DNA of 6,448 nucleotides, taken from positions 1 to 6,448 of the forward strand of contig CATJZL010000107.1 of NCBI GenBank assembly GCA_949745755.1. Direction: 5' to 3'. The number at the start of each line of letters is the position of its first letter. Position 1 is the first letter of the stretch. The position numbers and the translations under genes are program-made. Under the pieces are notes generated by a model. The model made no database searches. It worked only from the letters and a program-made list of their open reading frames with translations, and was not told where the DNA came from. Positions 5,520 to 6,448 of this stretch are shown here, piece by piece. The DNA comes from UBA2730 sp022793235. GTDB taxonomy: Bacteria; Bacillota_I; Bacilli_A; RF39; UBA660.

Positions 5520-6448
5520 AAATATCACTCCCTGCAAGTATTCCACTTAAAAAAGCAAAAGTAAGATTATAACCTCCACAATCTCCATTCACATCAAGTA
5601 CTTCTCCAGTAACATATAAGTCTTTTATGAGACGAGACTGCATAGTTAAAAGATCAATATCAAGAAGAGAAACTCCACCTGATGTAATTTGTGCACTATT
5701 AAAAGAATTGGTACCACAAACAGGCAAATGAAACTCTACAAAATTTTTAGCAAGTTCATTTTTTTCTTTAAAAGAAAGATTATTCCATTTTTTATGAAGA
5801 GAAATAGAACTATATTGTATTAAAATATTAACAAGTTTATATGGAAGATAAGTATCTAGGAGTTCACTAATATCTCTTAAACAAAGACTTTTATTTCGCT
5901 CATCCAAAAGCCGAATAAAATCATCTCGGCAAGTACAAAAAGCAGGAAGAAAATTAATAACAAGTTCTTCTGTTTTACCTAAATCAAGTCCACGACTAAC
6001 AAAACCACTAAGTTGCATAACACAAATACCACTTACTCCATAATTTGTTAATAAAAGCTCTCCTGTCTCTTCTTTTACATATGAAAAATCTTCATATAAT
6101 TTAATATTGGCCTCTACTCGAATTCCAGACCAATTTTTCAAAAAAGAACCCACTGCATTTAATTGTACAAGAGCAGGTAAAGGTTTAATAATCGTATGGC
6201 CCATTCCCTCTAAAATCTTATAAAAATTACCATCACTACCCGTTTTAGGATAACTCATTCCGCCAACAGAAATAACAACCTTTTCTGCAGAATAGCACTT
6301 ATTATCTGTTTTAATAAGAAAAAGATCTCCTTCTTTTTCTACACTTTCTACAAATGTATCAGTATGAATTTCTATCCCCTTTTCTTTTGCTGTCAAAATA
6401 AGTGCATTTTCTATACTAATAGACTGATTCGAATAAGGATAATAGTAA
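5512..6448 (-). CDS. BaiN/YhiN-type flavoprotein, N-terminus outside the window
   Basis: This is the C-terminal 311 residues of an NAD(P)/FAD-dependent oxidoreductase of the HI0933/YhiN/BaiN family (COG2081). The frame is open to the window edge; the first whole codon is 6447-6445. The TTG at 6396 is internal, because family sequence continues upstream of it (PYSNQSISIENAL, cf. the usual PYSNQASSV). Full family proteins are about 400 residues, so roughly 90-100 residues, including the GxGxxG FAD-binding motif, are missing. Visible hallmarks, numbered from the edge, are VISVGGMSYPKTGSDG (58-73), GH followed by PALVQL (about 83-96), ITSGGVS (254-260) and the C-terminal GEVLDVNGDCGGYNL (281-295), which closes over the FAD. 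The BaiN name comes from bile-acid 7-dehydroxylating clostridia, but most members have no proven substrate and no other bai gene is seen here, so I do not assign baiN. It overlaps the next flavoprotein gene by 8 bases. Confidence 0.93.
   Translation of the reverse strand, partial: YYYPYSNQSISIENALILTAKEKGIEIHTDTFVESVEKEGDLFLIKTDNKCYSAEKVVISVGGMSYPKTGSDGNFYKILEGMGHTIIKPLPALVQLNAVGSFLKNWSGIRVEANIKLYEDFSYVKEETGELLLTNYGVSGICVMQLSGFVSRGLDLGKTEELVINFLPAFCTCRDDFIRLLDERNKSLCLRDISELLDTYLPYKLVNILIQYSSISLHKKWNNLSFKEKNELAKNFVEFHLPVCGTNSFNSAQITSGGVSLLDIDLLTMQSRLIKDLYVTGEVLDVNGDCGGYNLTFAFLSGILAGSDICD
5528..5533 (-). promoter_or_regulatory. Ribosome binding site that sets the flavoprotein start at 5519
   Basis: The minus strand reads AGGGAG, 8 bases before the GTG at 5519-5517. 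It lies within the last codons of the BaiN-like gene. It would fall inside the coding region if translation began at the upstream GTG (5546-5544), so the shorter start is preferred. Confidence 0.75.

Noticed and set aside
5520..5546. Longer flavoprotein start at the GTG at 5546
   Set aside because: The extra nine residues (MEYLQGVIF) are not typical of the family, and the ribosome binding site AGGGAG would lie inside the coding region.
5512..6448. Bile-acid (bai) operon member, suggested by BaiN similarity
   Set aside because: The COG2081 family is very widespread, and no other bai-type gene (BaiB, BaiCD, BaiE and so on) appears in the window, so a bile-acid role is not supported.

Overview
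The window is AT-rich DNA with seven protein-coding genes, all on the minus strand. It looks like the chromosome of a low-GC Gram-positive (Bacillota, Clostridia- or Erysipelotrichia-like) anaerobe. The reasons are the strong GGAGG/AGGGAG-type ribosome binding sites, GTG starts, tight gene packing, and the gene families present: paired YhiN/BaiN-like and COG2509-like flavoproteins, LiaF-like and DUF4097 envelope proteins, and a short DeoD-type nucleoside phosphorylase. Genus or species cannot be read from the sequence.

Layout in the direction of transcription (high to low coordinates): (1) the C-terminal ~311 residues of a BaiN/YhiN-type flavoprotein, whose frame is open at the right window edge; (2) a COG2509-type FAD-dependent dehydrogenase overlapping it by 8 bases; (3) after a 29-base gap, an unrecognised 297-residue soluble protein that may be a metallopeptidase-fold protein without its catalytic motif; (4) after 11 bases, a four-helix membrane protein with a LiaF-like C-terminal domain; (5) overlapping it by 4 bases (GTGA), a membrane-anchored DUF4097 beta-repeat protein; (6) 4 bases later, deoD (purine-nucleoside phosphorylase), with every active-site residue I checked present; (7) after an 82-base AT-rich gap, an unrecognised 247-residue protein of much lower GC that probably has its own promoter.

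Genes 1 to 6 are spaced like one transcription unit, perhaps with an internal promoter before gene 3. The first pair are redox flavoproteins. Genes 4 and 5 form a recognisable envelope-associated pair, usually linked to sensing or tuning cell-envelope stress, but no LiaR/LiaS-type two-component genes are inside the window. deoD is a purine salvage enzyme sharing the end of this unit. Two starts are shorter than the longest open frame (the flavoprotein at 5519 and the unknown protein at 3894), because the ribosome binding sites lie inside the longer versions. There are no RNA genes, insertion sequences, CRISPR arrays or gene-free stretches over 300 bases. No clearly new biological system is visible. 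The items most worth a second look are the possible pseudo-peptidase, the purine enzyme coupled to an envelope module, and the low-GC orphan gene.
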